Assembly: GCF_002304005.1 (NCBI RefSeq)
Contig: NZ_MRCQ01000004.1
Coordinates: 124,001-188,000 of the forward strand
Direction of reading: 5' to 3'
Length of the DNA stretch: 64,000 nt
DNA from: Flavobacterium sp. ACN6
Lineage (GTDB): Bacteria > Bacteroidota > Bacteroidia > Flavobacteriales > Flavobacteriaceae
The notes under the pieces are model-generated. The model was not told the origin of the DNA and searched no databases. It saw nothing but the letters and a program-made list of their open reading frames with translations. A program made the position numbers and the translations under genes. Below are positions 9,391 through 18,898 of the stretch, in pieces. The first letter of the stretch is position 1. Each line of letters opens with the position of its first letter.

Positions 9391-11964
9391 TTAGAACGGA
9401 TAATTTATTCCAAAATTTAAAACCGAGTGCCCAAAATTGTATTCTTTAAACCATCTGTCTCCCTTCTCATGTGCCGGATTATAAGTCTTAAAGCCTAAAT
9501 CTAAACGAATCACAAAAAAGCTTAAATCGTATCGTAAACCAAATCCTGTTCCTAAAGCAATTTCATCTAAATCGTTTAAGTTGTCGAATTTTGCTTTCTC
9601 ATCTATGACATTATCGAGCACATTCCAGATATTTCCGGCGTCTGCAAAGATAGCTCCTTTGACATCTCCGGCAATCTTAAATCGAAATTCGGCGCTCGCT
9701 GCGATTTTCATGTTAGCCTCATTAAAGTCATTTACAGCATTGGTGCTTCCTGGACCTAAAGCATAGGGCTGCCAGGCACGATTGTCATTTGAACCTCCGG
9801 CATAATAACTTCGTGAAAACGGAATGTAATTTGAGTTTCCAAAAGGAACCGCAATTCCAAAGAAACTTCTAACCGCTAAAACTCTTTCTCTTCCAAAATC
9901 CCAGTGTTTAATGTAATCAAACTCCGTTTTAATATATTCGGAATACTCCAGATTGAAAATTTCGTAGTTTCCTCTTGAGTTTTTTGGCAGATTTCCAATA
10001 CTTGAAACCGCAGATAATAATGTTCCTGCAGATTCTATTTTTGTTCTAAATTGATAAAAATTATTATCGGCTAAATCTTTCTTAGTTGTCTTTGTAAAAG
10101 AATAACTCGTTGCCAGGATAAAATCATTTTCTGTCAAACGCACTCTTCTTTCTTCTATGCTTTCTACATCTTGATACTCTGGATTGTCTGGTGTCAAGGC
10201 CGTTTGTCCATTCAAAACATTATTTGTAAAACCTGTAGTTCCATCTGGTATCGTTAGGTTTTTTCTATCTTGTTCTTCTTGGGTTGTTCCCCAGTTTGAA
10301 ATATCAGTATTATAATCTTTCCCGATATTATTCAGATCGCGGTAAGACGACGTGTATACATTAAAATAATTATTAGGATTTAAGTTACGAACAAACTGTG
10401 CATTTAATAATTCTAGTTTTGCTGTATTGTAACGTTTTGGCGTCCAGTTGTAGGCAATACCACCTGTGAAATTTTCCTTATCCAAACCAATATTTCGCTG
10501 TTTAGAGAAACCAGAGGTTATGGTTGTATAAGGAATCATACTTTTAGGAATAATTTTTTCGGTTCCAAATGGCAGTAAGATTCTCGGAAAGTTCAGTTTA
10601 ACATCCAATCCATATTCAGAAACATTAAAGAAATTGTTGTTCGGATTAGCCATGTCTCTGGAAGAACCAATATTCATACGGGCAGAAATTTCTAAAGTCT
10701 CCGCACGATTGAATACATTTCGTATAGTTTCAGAAATACTGGCTCCAATTCCAAAATCTTGAATATTAGAATGCGTTACGTCAAAAGTTGCTCCAAAACT
10801 GTATTTTTTTCTCGGCGTCAAATACACTTTTGCAATGAGCGATTGCGCTGTAGAATCTCTTTTGTCTACTTCATATTGTATCGACGGATAATTAAAAATC
10901 TTTAAATTGTTTAAATATCGAGAGGAAAGAGTTGTTCTAAAATCTGCAAAAGTACTTCCCTTGGTAATAAAAATTGCATCTGTAATAGCGCGGGGTTTAT
11001 ACTTTAATTTGTTATAACTATAAAGATTAAAGTTTTTGTAAGTGGTGCTGTCAGTAGGTTTCTTTTTAGAATTTGCTGCAGAATAATCGGTGTAGATATT
11101 AACATCACTGATCTTGTATATTTTAAAAGGCTCTGTACGACTTGAGTCTCTTTCCTGAATGTTGTTGTTGCCAATGTTTAAAGTAACATCGGCTTTGGCT
11201 TTTTTACCAATCGTATCAATGTCAAAAGTTACATAAGTAGGCTGGAAGTAATAGGCACCGTGATTTCTGAAATAAGTGGTGATACGGTTTTTTTCTTCCT
11301 CAAAATCTGTAGTTTTGTACTGATTTCCAGATTTTAGTAACGAAGGCTCATTATTGGTTTTGTATAATGAATCTAAAGCAGGAGTCATTATATTAGTTTT
11401 GATGGTATCCAGTTTATAAGCTGGCCCCGTAGTAATGTTGTAATTAATTGCAGCCCTTTTACGTCCAAGGCTGTCAATTGTATAATCTGTCAAGACATTA
11501 AAATAACCGTTGTTAAAATAATAGTATTTTAAACGGAGTAATGATTTTTTAGTCTTCGAAGTATCAATAATTACCGGCGGTTCACCTGTGTTTTTTAGAA
11601 ATTCGTGAATTCCTTTATAGTAAAAAGACTGCCCAAGTCGGTCAACTTGTTTTGCAGAATATATTTTAGACATGCGTTCATATTTACCAGGATTATTTTT
11701 GAATTTTGCCTGATAAGTTGAATCGGGGTTTAAATTGGCTAAATTGTATAAATTTAATCGGAGTTTATAACCTAATAATGTACCATTTGGTTTTTGGTAC
11801 ATTTGGTTGGAGGCAACTTCATCGTTTGTCGATTTGCCATTTACTAGAATATTATTTTTTACAAGAAGATTTTTTCCATCAGGAACTCTTTTTACGGCAT
11901 TACAAGCGCAAATTAATATTGCAATTAGAAGAAATGCTATTATTTTTGTGGAATTATTTTTCAA
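9391..11964 (-). CDS. tamL: TamL-like outer-membrane assembly lipoprotein (BamA/TamA superfamily)
   Basis: 857 residues with a lipoprotein signal (lipobox LICAC, Cys21), POTRA-like segments (about 30-370) and a C-terminal Omp85 barrel (about 380-857) with FGIAVPFGNSNYIPFSRSYYAGGSNDNRAWQ, resembling the D15/TamA consensus, and a terminal Phe. Bacteroidota encode a lipidated TamA homologue, TamL, that works with TamB in lipid or outer-membrane homeostasis; the lipobox here fits that type. A TamB gene is not adjacent. Divergent from an RNA methyltransferase gene, with 36 bases between the starts. The symbol is a family-based inference. Confidence 0.75.
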   Translation of the reverse strand: MKNNSTKIIAFLLIAILICACNAVKRVPDGKNLLVKNNILVNGKSTNDEVASNQMYQKPNGTLLGYKLRLNLYNLANLNPDSTYQAKFKNNPGKYERMSKIYSAKQVDRLGQSFYYKGIHEFLKNTGEPPVIIDTSKTKKSLLRLKYYYFNNGYFNVLTDYTIDSLGRKRAAINYNITTGPAYKLDTIKTNIMTPALDSLYKTNNEPSLLKSGNQYKTTDFEEEKNRITTYFRNHGAYYFQPTYVTFDIDTIGKKAKADVTLNIGNNNIQERDSSRTEPFKIYKISDVNIYTDYSAANSKKKPTDSTTYKNFNLYSYNKLKYKPRAITDAIFITKGSTFADFRTTLSSRYLNNLKIFNYPSIQYEVDKRDSTAQSLIAKVYLTPRKKYSFGATFDVTHSNIQDFGIGASISETIRNVFNRAETLEISARMNIGSSRDMANPNNNFFNVSEYGLDVKLNFPRILLPFGTEKIIPKSMIPYTTITSGFSKQRNIGLDKENFTGGIAYNWTPKRYNTAKLELLNAQFVRNLNPNNYFNVYTSSYRDLNNIGKDYNTDISNWGTTQEEQDRKNLTIPDGTTGFTNNVLNGQTALTPDNPEYQDVESIEERRVRLTENDFILATSYSFTKTTKKDLADNNFYQFRTKIESAGTLLSAVSSIGNLPKNSRGNYEIFNLEYSEYIKTEFDYIKHWDFGRERVLAVRSFFGIAVPFGNSNYIPFSRSYYAGGSNDNRAWQPYALGPGSTNAVNDFNEANMKIAASAEFRFKIAGDVKGAIFADAGNIWNVLDNVIDEKAKFDNLNDLDEIALGTGFGLRYDLSFFVIRLDLGFKTYNPAHEKGDRWFKEYNFGHSVLNFGINYPF

Positions 11965-12000
11965 GTGTTTTTAATATTTAATTCAAAAGTACATTATTTT

Positions 12001-12729
12001 ATGGTTAGTAAAAACCAAATAAAGCTTATCTCAAGTTTACATCAAAAAAAGCAGCGTTTTGCTAATCAATTATTTTTTGCTGAAGGAGTAAAAGTAATTC
12101 AAGAATTGCTGCAATCCAATTTTGAATTAGAACATTTATACACTACATTAAATGATTTCGAAGCAGTTCAAACTTCAAAACATACTCTTATTAATGAACA
12201 AGAACTAAAAAAAATAAGTGCTTTAACAACTCCAAATACTTGTTTGGCTGTTTTTAAAATTCCCGCCGAAAAGAAAATAATCGATTCAGGTTTAATTCTG
12301 GCCTTAGACGATATTAGGGACCCTGGAAACCTGGGGACTATTTTACGTCTTTGCGATTGGTTTGGTATTAAACAAGTAATTTGTTCTAAAGAAACAGTAG
12401 ATATTTACAATCCAAAAGTTGTACAGGCAACAATGGGTTCGATTACGAGAGTAAACATAAATTATGTTGATTTAAAATCTTTTCTTGCTCAAACTAAACT
12501 GCCAGTTTTTGGAACTTTTATGGACGGAGCTAATATTTATCAATCAGAATTACCTCAAGATGGGATCATTATTATGGGTAATGAAGCCAATGGTATTTCA
12601 GAAGAGATTGAAAAAACAGTAACCAGCCGCCTGACAATTCCTAGATTTGGAGAGCTTCAAAAAACCGAAAGTTTAAATGTAGCTACTGCAACAGCAATTA
12701 TTCTTAGTGAATTTAAACGAAAGAGTTAA
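12001..12729 (+). CDS. TrmH/SpoU-family RNA 2'-O-methyltransferase
   Basis: About 242 residues. An N-terminal substrate-binding domain (QKKQRFANQLFFAEGVKVIQELL) precedes a SPOUT knot domain with the three motifs ALDDIRDPGNLGTILRLCDWFGI, IIMGNEANGISEEI and LTIPRFGELQKTESLNVATATAIIL. Members methylate the ribose 2'-hydroxyl of tRNA or 23S rRNA using SAM; the exact target is not readable. I start at the ATG of MVSKNQIKLI; an in-frame start 12 codons upstream would overlap the promoter region of the divergent gene. Confidence 0.88.
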   Translation: MVSKNQIKLISSLHQKKQRFANQLFFAEGVKVIQELLQSNFELEHLYTTLNDFEAVQTSKHTLINEQELKKISALTTPNTCLAVFKIPAEKKIIDSGLILALDDIRDPGNLGTILRLCDWFGIKQVICSKETVDIYNPKVVQATMGSITRVNINYVDLKSFLAQTKLPVFGTFMDGANIYQSELPQDGIIIMGNEANGISEEIEKTVTSRLTIPRFGELQKTESLNVATATAIILSEFKRKS

Positions 12730-12738
12730 GATTTTGTT

Positions 12739-13443
12739 TTAATGAAAAGTAAAATTTATTAAAATAGCTCTGGATTTCATCGAATCGATGTTGTCTGTCC
12801 ATCCACTTGCCTGACCAGGATTGTCACGAATCAGTTCATTTGTAATTCCAAACATTCCTCTAATAGAAGGAGAGAAAATAAAATATTCTGTAAAAAGATC
12901 AATTCCTACACCTAATTCATAAGCGGCTGTCCATTGTTTAACTCTGAATTTTTGTTCAAAGTTATCGTCTTTAGATTTAGCATTACTCGATAAATTTAAA
13001 GTTGTCGACACACCGCCAACCAAGAAAGGACGAATGTTTCCTGTTCGTAAGGCAGAAAATTTCAACAATAAAGGGAAATGGATATAAGTACTGTTTACTT
13101 CTCTTAAATAATCATTTTCGGAAGTGAAATTCGGGAAATATAAATCACGTTTTGTGTAGTATAAACCAGGTTCAAAACGAAGACTTACGTATTCCTGCAA
13201 TCTCAAATCGGCAACAACACCAACATTAAATCCAGTAGTTTTCTTTACCTGAATATCCTGCTGGGTTTTGTAATCAAAATTAAAGTCAAAACTATTGAAA
13301 CCCAAATAATATCCAAAGTAGACACGCTGCTTCTGAAAGTTTTCAAGGTTAATAATAGGGTCTTTGCTAAACATATTTTTAGCAAATTGAGAATACCCTT
13401 TTGTCGCTAAGACCAACAAAAATAAGATTACAGCTTTTTTCAT
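12739..13443 (-). CDS. porT: Type IX secretion / gliding protein PorT (SprT)
   Basis: 234 residues with a cleavable signal peptide (MKKAVILFLLVLATKGYSQ) and an outer-membrane barrel-like body containing QKQRVYFGYYLGFNSFDFNF and ATLNLSS/TAAYELGVGIDL-type strands. PorT is a membrane-associated component needed for the type IX secretion system, which exports adhesins and enzymes and powers gliding. Its position immediately after ubiE (one-base gap) is the order I recall for porT in flavobacteria. I use the MKK start because it creates the signal peptide; a longer in-frame start would overlap ubiE. Confidence 0.8.
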   Translation of the reverse strand: MKKAVILFLLVLATKGYSQFAKNMFSKDPIINLENFQKQRVYFGYYLGFNSFDFNFDYKTQQDIQVKKTTGFNVGVVADLRLQEYVSLRFEPGLYYTKRDLYFPNFTSENDYLREVNSTYIHFPLLLKFSALRTGNIRPFLVGGVSTTLNLSSNAKSKDDNFEQKFRVKQWTAAYELGVGIDLFTEYFIFSPSIRGMFGITNELIRDNPGQASGWTDNIDSMKSRAILINFTFH

Positions 13444-13444
13444 A

Positions 13445-14176
13445 CTATTTTTTAGATGCAGAATAAATCGTTGCGACACCAAAAGTTTGAGGCATTGCCA
13501 CAACATCTATAAACCCAGTTTTTCTCAAAATATTGTTTAAGGCTTCTCCATAAGGAAAAGCAGCAGCAGATTCAGATAAATAACCATAGGCGTCATTATC
13601 TTTAGAAAATAACTTTCCAATAAGCGGTAATATATTTTTGCTATAAAAAGTATAACCTTGTTTGTAAGGAAATTTATCTGGAACCGAAGTTTCTAATATC
13701 ACAAAAACACCATTTGGTTTAAGAACCCTTAAGATTTCGGCAAAACCTTTTTCCAAATTTTCAAAGTTTCTCACACCAAAACCAACAGTTATAGCATCAA
13801 AATAATTATCCTCAAAAGGCATATTTTCAGAATCCCCTAAAACTAATTCAATAGTATTAGAAAGGTTTTTTTCCTGAACTTTCTTTTTTCCAACTTCCAG
13901 CATTCCGGCAGAAATATCTAAGCCAATAATTTTTTCAGCATTTGTTTGAGACAGTAAAATAGCCAAATCACCAGTTCCTGTAGCAATATCCAAAATTACC
14001 TTTGGTTTTTTGTCTGAAACTATTTTTAATACTTTTTTACGCCATTTTACATCAATACCAAACGAAATGACACGATTCAAATTATCGTAATTCCCAGAAA
14101 TGGTGTCAAACATTTGGGTTACCTGCTCTTTTTTTCCTAGTGAAGAGTCTTTATACGGAGTTATTTTTTCAGACAT
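13445..14176 (-). CDS. ubiE: Demethylmenaquinone methyltransferase
   Basis: 243 residues, class I SAM methyltransferase of the UbiE/MenG family: [30 protein letters not shown] at the start, SAM-binding [13 protein letters not shown] near 61, [26 protein letters not shown] near 108 and the FVILETSVP block. Flavobacteria use menaquinone, so the likely reaction is the last step of menaquinone synthesis; the symbol covers both quinone types. Runs directly into porT. Confidence 0.95.
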   Translation of the reverse strand: MSEKITPYKDSSLGKKEQVTQMFDTISGNYDNLNRVISFGIDVKWRKKVLKIVSDKKPKVILDIATGTGDLAILLSQTNAEKIIGLDISAGMLEVGKKKVQEKNLSNTIELVLGDSENMPFEDNYFDAITVGFGVRNFENLEKGFAEILRVLKPNGVFVILETSVPDKFPYKQGYTFYSKNILPLIGKLFSKDNDAYGYLSESAAAFPYGEALNNILRKTGFIDVVAMPQTFGVATIYSASKK

Positions 14177-14748
14177 TTTTTTTATTTAGGCAAATATAAA
14201 CAATCTAGTTTAACTGTAATTGAGTTTTTTAATTTGTAAAATAAATGTTTTCAATGATTTATTTTAAAACTAATTATTGAGATAATCCGGCATCCCTAAA
14301 TCTAGGTATTTTGACAAAACCACTAAAACGCGGTATTGTCCAGTCTCTCTTTTATAAGCAACTTTGTCAAAGTAAAAATGATTAAAGTTTTAATGATTGG
14401 TAGTACCAAAAGACTTAAGCAGATGGTTACTTTTTGCACTTGTAATTTCATTTGTTCTTGAAAAAGTTTTGTAAAGTATTGTTCTTGGGGGGAAATACTT
14501 TTTTATAGTGCAAAATACGTTCTTAGGATTAAATTTGTTTTTGGAAATTTTAATTTTCTGCCTTTAATATCTTAGTGGTATTTGTTATTAAAGGCTTTGA
14601 GACTCTGTCTCAATAACATTAAATGTTATTCAGTTATTCAAATGTTTATGACATTTGTGATTTTTAAACAAAACTATTCTTGAGTAAGTCAGGTCTAAAA
14701 AATCAATCGTTTTAAAAACATCCTCCTACAAGAGGATGTTTTTTTTAT
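14177..14748 (+). ncRNA. Intergenic stretch, candidate structured small RNA
   Basis: 572 bases without a convincing ORF. Towards the right end lie three consecutive hairpins: GAGAC/GTCTC at 14599-14611, AATAACATT/AATGTTATT at 14612-14630 and CAAATGT/ACATTTG at 14639-14657, followed at 14714-14746 by a strong plus-strand terminator. A plus-strand RNA ending at about 14746 is therefore plausible. Flavobacterial 6S-type RNA is one candidate, but I cannot match its consensus by eye. The terminator also serves folA on the other strand, so the RNA is a hypothesis. Confidence 0.3.
14714..14746. terminator. Bidirectional intrinsic terminator
   Basis: Stem ACATCCTC/GAGGATGT with a six-base loop, flanked by A5 and T8. 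The longer T run is on the plus strand; on the minus strand it would end the folA transcript just after its stop. Confidence 0.85.
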
Positions 14749-15231
14749 TTATTTTCTAATGTAAGTTTCATAAGTATAATCGTAAAGATGCTTTTCGTCT
14801 TTTTGATTTTCTTCAGATTCTACCAAAGTCCATTCACTTTTATTGATTTTCGGAAAAAAAGTATCCGCTTCAAAGCTGTGATGAACTTTTGTTAATTCTA
14901 TTATATCTGTAAAGGGAAGTGCAAGATTGTAAATTTCTCCGCCGCCAATAATATAAGTGTCCTCATTTTCTGGACATACTGCCAGTGCTTTTTCTATGCT
15001 GTCTACAACAATGCATCCTTCTGGCTGATAATTTTCCTGACGAGTGATCACAACATGCACACGATTTGGTAATGGTTTTGGGAAACTCTCAAAAGTTTTT
15101 CTTCCCATAATAATATGATGACCTGTAGTAAGTGTTTTAAATCGTTTAAAATCATTTGGCAGATGCCATACTAATTCATTGTTTTTTCCAAGCGCATTAT
15201 TTTCGGCTGCTGCCGCTATCATTATAATCAT
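14749..15231 (-). CDS. folA: Dihydrofolate reductase
   Basis: 160 residues. Reduces dihydrofolate to tetrahydrofolate with NADPH, regenerating the cofactor oxidised by thymidylate synthase (thyA lies 0.9 kb away). Motifs: IAAAAENNALGKNNELVWHLPNDFKRFK with the substrate-binding Asp in LPNDF, HHIIMGRKTFES (NADPH), and IIGGGEIYNLALP near 95. Eleven bases upstream on the same strand is the 2TM protein gene, so the two are likely co-transcribed. Confidence 0.95.
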   Translation of the reverse strand: MIIMIAAAAENNALGKNNELVWHLPNDFKRFKTLTTGHHIIMGRKTFESFPKPLPNRVHVVITRQENYQPEGCIVVDSIEKALAVCPENEDTYIIGGGEIYNLALPFTDIIELTKVHHSFEADTFFPKINKSEWTLVESEENQKDEKHLYDYTYETYIRK

Positions 15232-15242
15232 GGTATTTTTAA

Positions 15243-15587
15243 CTAAATTTTATTTTCGTTCTCTTCATTAATAGAAGATTCAAGCTGGCTGATTCTTTTC
15301 TGCTGTAAAGCAACCAATCTGTCCACTTGTTCTCTTTCCCATTTTTTATTCATAAAACGGTCTGTGATATAAACTTTTATAAAATGTAAAATAAAAATAA
15401 AAAGCCAGATTGTAATACCCCAAATACACCAGTTTTGAGTTGTTCCCTGTCCAAAACCAAAAAATCTATTGGCAATAAATAAAAACAAACTTCCCAGCAG
15501 GAAAAGAACAAAGTGAAAATATAAGATCTTTTTTTGCCTTAATCTTCTTCTAGCATATTCGTATTGTTCGTGTACTTCTTTTTCCAT
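15243..15587 (-). CDS. 2TM domain membrane protein
   Basis: 114 residues with two membrane segments (about 24-42 and 51-71) preceded by YEYARRRLRQKK and followed by an amphipathic helix DRFMNKKWEREQVDRLVALQQKRI. This is the 2TM domain layout common in Bacteroidota, found alone or fused to histidine kinases; the function is unknown. Ahead of folA in a probable two-gene operon. Confidence 0.75.
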   Translation of the reverse strand: MEKEVHEQYEYARRRLRQKKILYFHFVLFLLGSLFLFIANRFFGFGQGTTQNWCIWGITIWLFIFILHFIKVYITDRFMNKKWEREQVDRLVALQQKRISQLESSINEENENKI

Positions 15588-15826
15588 AAGATAAAAATCA
15601 GATTATAAAGTTAAAACTTATTTTTGAAAGTCAATATTTTGGAAGTAGAATATTTGTTTAAAAAGTATCTGAGAATTTGAAATGAAGAATTTTAAGTACC
15701 TTAAATTATGGATAAAGCTAAAATAGCACGCTGTTTTTAATATTATGACAAATCGATTAGAGTATTGGTGCGAGTTTGGTCGATTTTATTTAATTTTAGA
15801 TGTATAAATCTAAAAACTAAATAGTT

Positions 15827-16123
15827 ATGTCTTTGAAGAAACAATTTATCAAAACGAAGCCAGTTTGTAAAGTAACATTTTCTATAGATGCCAAAGATGC
15901 TGATTCGGCAGCAGTCGTTGGAGATTTTAACAACTGGGATCCTTCAGAAGGAGTTCTAAGTAAGTTAAAAAACGGAACTTTTAAAGCTACTTACGATTTG
16001 GTTAAAGATGCGATTTACGAATTTAAGTACGTAATCGACGGTGCTTATGTAAATGATCCAGAAGCAGATTTCTATAAATGGAATGATTATGCCGGAAGTG
16101 AAAATAGTGTTTTAGTTGTATAA
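15827..16123 (+). CDS. Stand-alone CBM48/AMPK-type glycogen-binding protein
   Basis: 98 residues formed by a single early-set/CBM48 domain: VCKVTFSIDAKDADSAAVVGDFNNWDPS, then YEFKYVIDGAYVNDPEADFYKWNDYAGSENSVLVV, the pattern seen in isoamylase N-termini and AMPK beta subunits. No catalytic domain is attached. It probably binds alpha-glucans such as glycogen or acts as an adaptor. Ends in a terminator shared with thyA. Confidence 0.85.
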   Translation: MSLKKQFIKTKPVCKVTFSIDAKDADSAAVVGDFNNWDPSEGVLSKLKNGTFKATYDLVKDAIYEFKYVIDGAYVNDPEADFYKWNDYAGSENSVLVV

Positions 16124-16161
16124 AAAAATCCGCTTTAATTTTTTTAAAGCGGATTTTTTTA
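16121..16161. terminator. Bidirectional terminator between CBM48 gene and thyA
   Basis: AATCCGCTTTAA/TTAAAGCGGATT stem flanked by A and T runs on both sides, lying between two convergent genes. Confidence 0.85.
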
Positions 16162-16164
16162 TAA

Positions 16165-17016
16165 TTATACAGCAACACTTCCTTTTATGGCAGGATGCGG
16201 ATCATATTCTACTAATGTAAAGTCATTAAAATCAAAATCAAAAATGTTTTTAATATCTGGATTTAAAATCATTTTTGGTAATGGTTTTGGCTCACGTGTC
16301 AATTGTAGTTCTAACTGTTCAAAATGGTTATTGTAAATGTGCGCATCGCCAAAAGTGTGGATAAAATCACCCGGTTCTAAATCGCATACTTGTGCAATCA
16401 TCATCGTTAATAATGCATAAGAAGCAATATTAAAAGGAACGCCTAAAAAAATATCAGCACTTCTTTGGTACAACTGGCAAGACAATTTTCCTTTAGTTTC
16501 GCCTTTCTCCAAATCTGGAGCTGCTACATAAAACTGAAAAAAGGCATGACATGGAGGCAAAGCGGCTTTGTTGTTAGCCACATTTTCTTCAAAAGATTTT
16601 TTAGTATCTGGCAAAACAGAAGGGTTCCATGCTGAAACCAGCATTCTGCGACTGTTTGGATTTGTTTTTAATTCGGTAATCAATTCAGTAATCTGATCAA
16701 TTTCTTCACTGTTCCAGTTACGCCATTGATGTCCGTAAACTGGTCCTAAATCACCATTGGAATCTGCCCAGTCATCCCAGATTTTCACTCCGTTTTCCTG
16801 CAGGTATTTTATGTTCGTATCTCCTTTTAAAAACCAAAGCAATTCGTAAATGATCGATTTTAAATGGAGCTTTTTGGTTGTAACCATTGGGAAACCTTCA
16901 CTTAAATCAAAACGCATTTGATAACCAAAAACACTTTTTGTTCCAGTTCCAGTTCTGTCTCCTTTTTGGTTTCCGTTTTCTAAAACGTGTTTTACTAAAT
17001 CTAAGTATTGCTTCAT
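16165..17016 (-). CDS. thyA: Thymidylate synthase (ThyA type)
   Basis: 283 residues. Converts dUMP to dTMP with methylenetetrahydrofolate. Signatures: [16 protein letters not shown] at the N-terminus, [11 protein letters not shown], the catalytic Cys in [12 protein letters not shown] (about residue 160), [20 protein letters not shown] and the folate-binding tail ending in a small residue (SVAV). An insertion around residues 140-185 ([10 protein letters not shown] and [10 protein letters not shown]) makes it about 20 residues longer than the E. coli enzyme. Functionally coupled to folA. Confidence 0.97.
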   Translation of the reverse strand: MKQYLDLVKHVLENGNQKGDRTGTGTKSVFGYQMRFDLSEGFPMVTTKKLHLKSIIYELLWFLKGDTNIKYLQENGVKIWDDWADSNGDLGPVYGHQWRNWNSEEIDQITELITELKTNPNSRRMLVSAWNPSVLPDTKKSFEENVANNKAALPPCHAFFQFYVAAPDLEKGETKGKLSCQLYQRSADIFLGVPFNIASYALLTMMIAQVCDLEPGDFIHTFGDAHIYNNHFEQLELQLTREPKPLPKMILNPDIKNIFDFDFNDFTLVEYDPHPAIKGSVAV

Positions 17017-17019
17017 GAT

Positions 17020-17134
17020 TGCTTTAAGCTTTAGGCTTTAAGCTTTAGGCTTTTTCCTAAATGCTTACAGCTTGGATTTTTTTATGTTTTTCGCATTAAG
17101 CTTACAGCCTAATGCCTATGGCTTAAAGCCATAA
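17020..17134. repeat. Iterated AGCTTTAGGCTTTA intergenic repeat
   Basis: The spacer between the nuclease gene and thyA consists of GCTTTAAGCTTTAGGC-type units on the left and related units with AAGCTTACAGCCTAATGCC and GGCTTAAAGCC on the right. The same family recurs at 56244-56402. Confidence 0.7.
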
Positions 17135-17136
17135 AA

Positions 17137-17760
17137 TTATCTTTTCGAGATTTCGTCTCTAATTTTTGCTGCTTTTTCGTAATCTTCTTGAGAAACGGCT
17201 TGATCCAAAAGTTCGTTCAGTTCCTGCAAAGTATGTTTCGCATATACTTCTCCAGATTGATTGGTTTCTTCTTCGTGTCCAAAAGTTTCAGGGTTAGAAA
17301 GTACATCGTCAATTTCCTGAGAACCTTGATCGGTATCTGCGGTATTTGACTTTAAATAAATTCCCGCTTTATCTAAAATATTTTTATAAGTAAAAATCGG
17401 AGCGCTGAAACGCAATGCCAAAGCGATTGCATCAGAAGTTCTGGCATCGATAATTTCTTCAATTTTATCTCTTTCACAGATTAAACTTGAATAAAAAACA
17501 CCGTCAACCAATTTGTGAATTATAACTTGTTTTACCACTATGTCAAATCTTTCTGCGAAGTTTTTAAACAAATCGTGTGTTAACGGGCGTGGTGGTTTTA
17601 TTTCTTTCTCTAAGGCAATAGCTATCGACTGGGCTTCAAAAGCACCAATAACAATAGGCAGTTTTCGTTCACCATCAACTTCGTTCAAAATTAAGGCATA
17701 AGCGCCGTTTTGAGTTTGACTGTATGAAATTCCTTTTATAGATAATTTTACTAGACTCAT
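17137..17760 (-). CDS. Bifunctional nuclease family (BFN/DUF151) protein with UVR motif
   Basis: About 207 residues. The first 130 are a DUF151/bifunctional nuclease domain (GAYALILNEVDGERKLPIVIGAFEAQSIAIALE, ARTSDAIALALRFSAPIF), related to a plant nuclease with RNase and DNase activity. The tail (about 170-205) is a UVR-like helical pair, LDQAVSQEDYEKAAKIRDEISKR, as in UvrB/UvrC. Role uncertain: nucleic acid turnover or stress. I start at MSLVKLSIKGI; the seven codons upstream look like untranslated leader. Confidence 0.8.
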   Translation of the reverse strand: MSLVKLSIKGISYSQTQNGAYALILNEVDGERKLPIVIGAFEAQSIAIALEKEIKPPRPLTHDLFKNFAERFDIVVKQVIIHKLVDGVFYSSLICERDKIEEIIDARTSDAIALALRFSAPIFTYKNILDKAGIYLKSNTADTDQGSQEIDDVLSNPETFGHEEETNQSGEVYAKHTLQELNELLDQAVSQEDYEKAAKIRDEISKR

Positions 17761-17850
17761 ATATGTTTGTAAAAAAGGCACTTAGAGCCTTGTTTTATTG
17801 CTTTTTTTGTTTGAAAAATAAAGCTGCAATTTTAATCAAAAAATATGGAA

Positions 17851-17908
17851 CAAAAAAGCTGCCTATAAACAAAGATACAATATCTTGTTTTTAGGCAGCA
17901 AATATTTT
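17851..17908 (-). terminator. Intrinsic terminator downstream of etfA
   Basis: On the minus strand a long GCTGCCTAAAAACAAGATA hairpin with imperfect complementary arm (TCTTTGTTTATAGGCAGC) is followed by TTTTTTG, 18 bases after the etfA stop. Confidence 0.8.
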
Positions 17909-17925
17909 TGAAGAGAATTCTTGAA

Positions 17926-18894
17926 TTAAGAATGTTGCGCTTTAAAAGCTTTTAATTTCTCTGTTAACTGCGGTACGATTTCAAAAGCATCACCAACAAT
18001 TCCGTAATCCGCAACTTTAAAGAAAGGAGCTTCTGGATCGTTATTGATTACCACTTTTACTTTTGATGAGTTAATACCAGCAATGTGCTGAATAGCTCCA
18101 GAAATACCTACAGCAATGTATAAGTTGGTTGCAACTGGTTTCCCTGTTTGTCCAACGTGTTCGCTGTGAGGTCTCCATCCTAAATCTGAAACTGGTTTAG
18201 AACACGCAGTCGCAGCGCCTAAAACAGCAGCAAGATCTTCAATTAATCCCCAGTTTTCTGGACCTTTTAAGCCGCGTCCGCCAGAAACTACGATATCAGC
18301 ATCTGCAATAGAAACTTTTCCAGAAACTTTTTCAACAGATTCTACTTTTACTCCAAAGTCATTTTCTCCAATTGATGGATTAAAATCTTCTTCGGCTGCA
18401 GATCCTGCACTTTCAAAAATTCCATAAGAGTTTTTAGCTAAACCAAGAACTTTTACCTCTGTATCGATTTGTGTAATGTTGAAAGCTTTGTTTGAGAAAG
18501 CATTTCTTTTTACCTGAAATGGAGAAGTACTCACTGGTAACCCCACAACATTTGAAGCAAAACCAGCATTTAATGATACCGAAACTAATGATGAAAGGTA
18601 GATGCTATCTGTAGTTGAAGAAAGTAAAACTACTTTTGTTCCTTCTTTTTCAGCAGCTTGTTTGATTACATCGGCGTAAGCCTTAGCAGTAAAACCAGCT
18701 AATTTATCGTTATTTACTTTTAAAACTTTATCAACTCCGTATTTAGCTAATTCGCTTACGTCGCTAATGTTTACAGTTAAAGCTGTAACAGTTGTTCCTA
18801 AACTTTCGGCTACTTTTTTTGCGTAAGAAGCTAATTCGAAAGCTACTTTTTTAAATTTTCCTTCTGCAGATTCTGCATATATTAATATTGACAT
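17926..18894 (-). CDS. etfA: Electron transfer flavoprotein alpha subunit
   Basis: 322 residues. The N-terminal ETF domain (MSILIYAESAEGKFKKVAFEL) is followed by the C-terminal FAD-binding domain with VVSGGRGLKGPENWGLIEDLAAVLGA, CSKPVSDLGWRPHSEHVGQTG and the signature LYIAVGISGAIQHIAGINSSKVKVVINNDPEAPFF. With EtfB it carries electrons from acyl-CoA dehydrogenases and similar flavoenzymes to the quinone pool. Downstream partner of etfB on the same strand. Confidence 0.97.
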   Translation of the reverse strand: MSILIYAESAEGKFKKVAFELASYAKKVAESLGTTVTALTVNISDVSELAKYGVDKVLKVNNDKLAGFTAKAYADVIKQAAEKEGTKVVLLSSTTDSIYLSSLVSVSLNAGFASNVVGLPVSTSPFQVKRNAFSNKAFNITQIDTEVKVLGLAKNSYGIFESAGSAAEEDFNPSIGENDFGVKVESVEKVSGKVSIADADIVVSGGRGLKGPENWGLIEDLAAVLGAATACSKPVSDLGWRPHSEHVGQTGKPVATNLYIAVGISGAIQHIAGINSSKVKVVINNDPEAPFFKVADYGIVGDAFEIVPQLTEKLKAFKAQHS

Positions 18895-18898
18895 GATA

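Noticed and set aside
14378..14461. 27-codon ORF with a Cys-containing end (FCTCNFICS) in the ubiE-folA gap
   Set aside because: Considered as a fifth leader peptide, but no terminator follows within 250 bases, no complementary segment is evident, and no downstream sulfur gene is on this strand.
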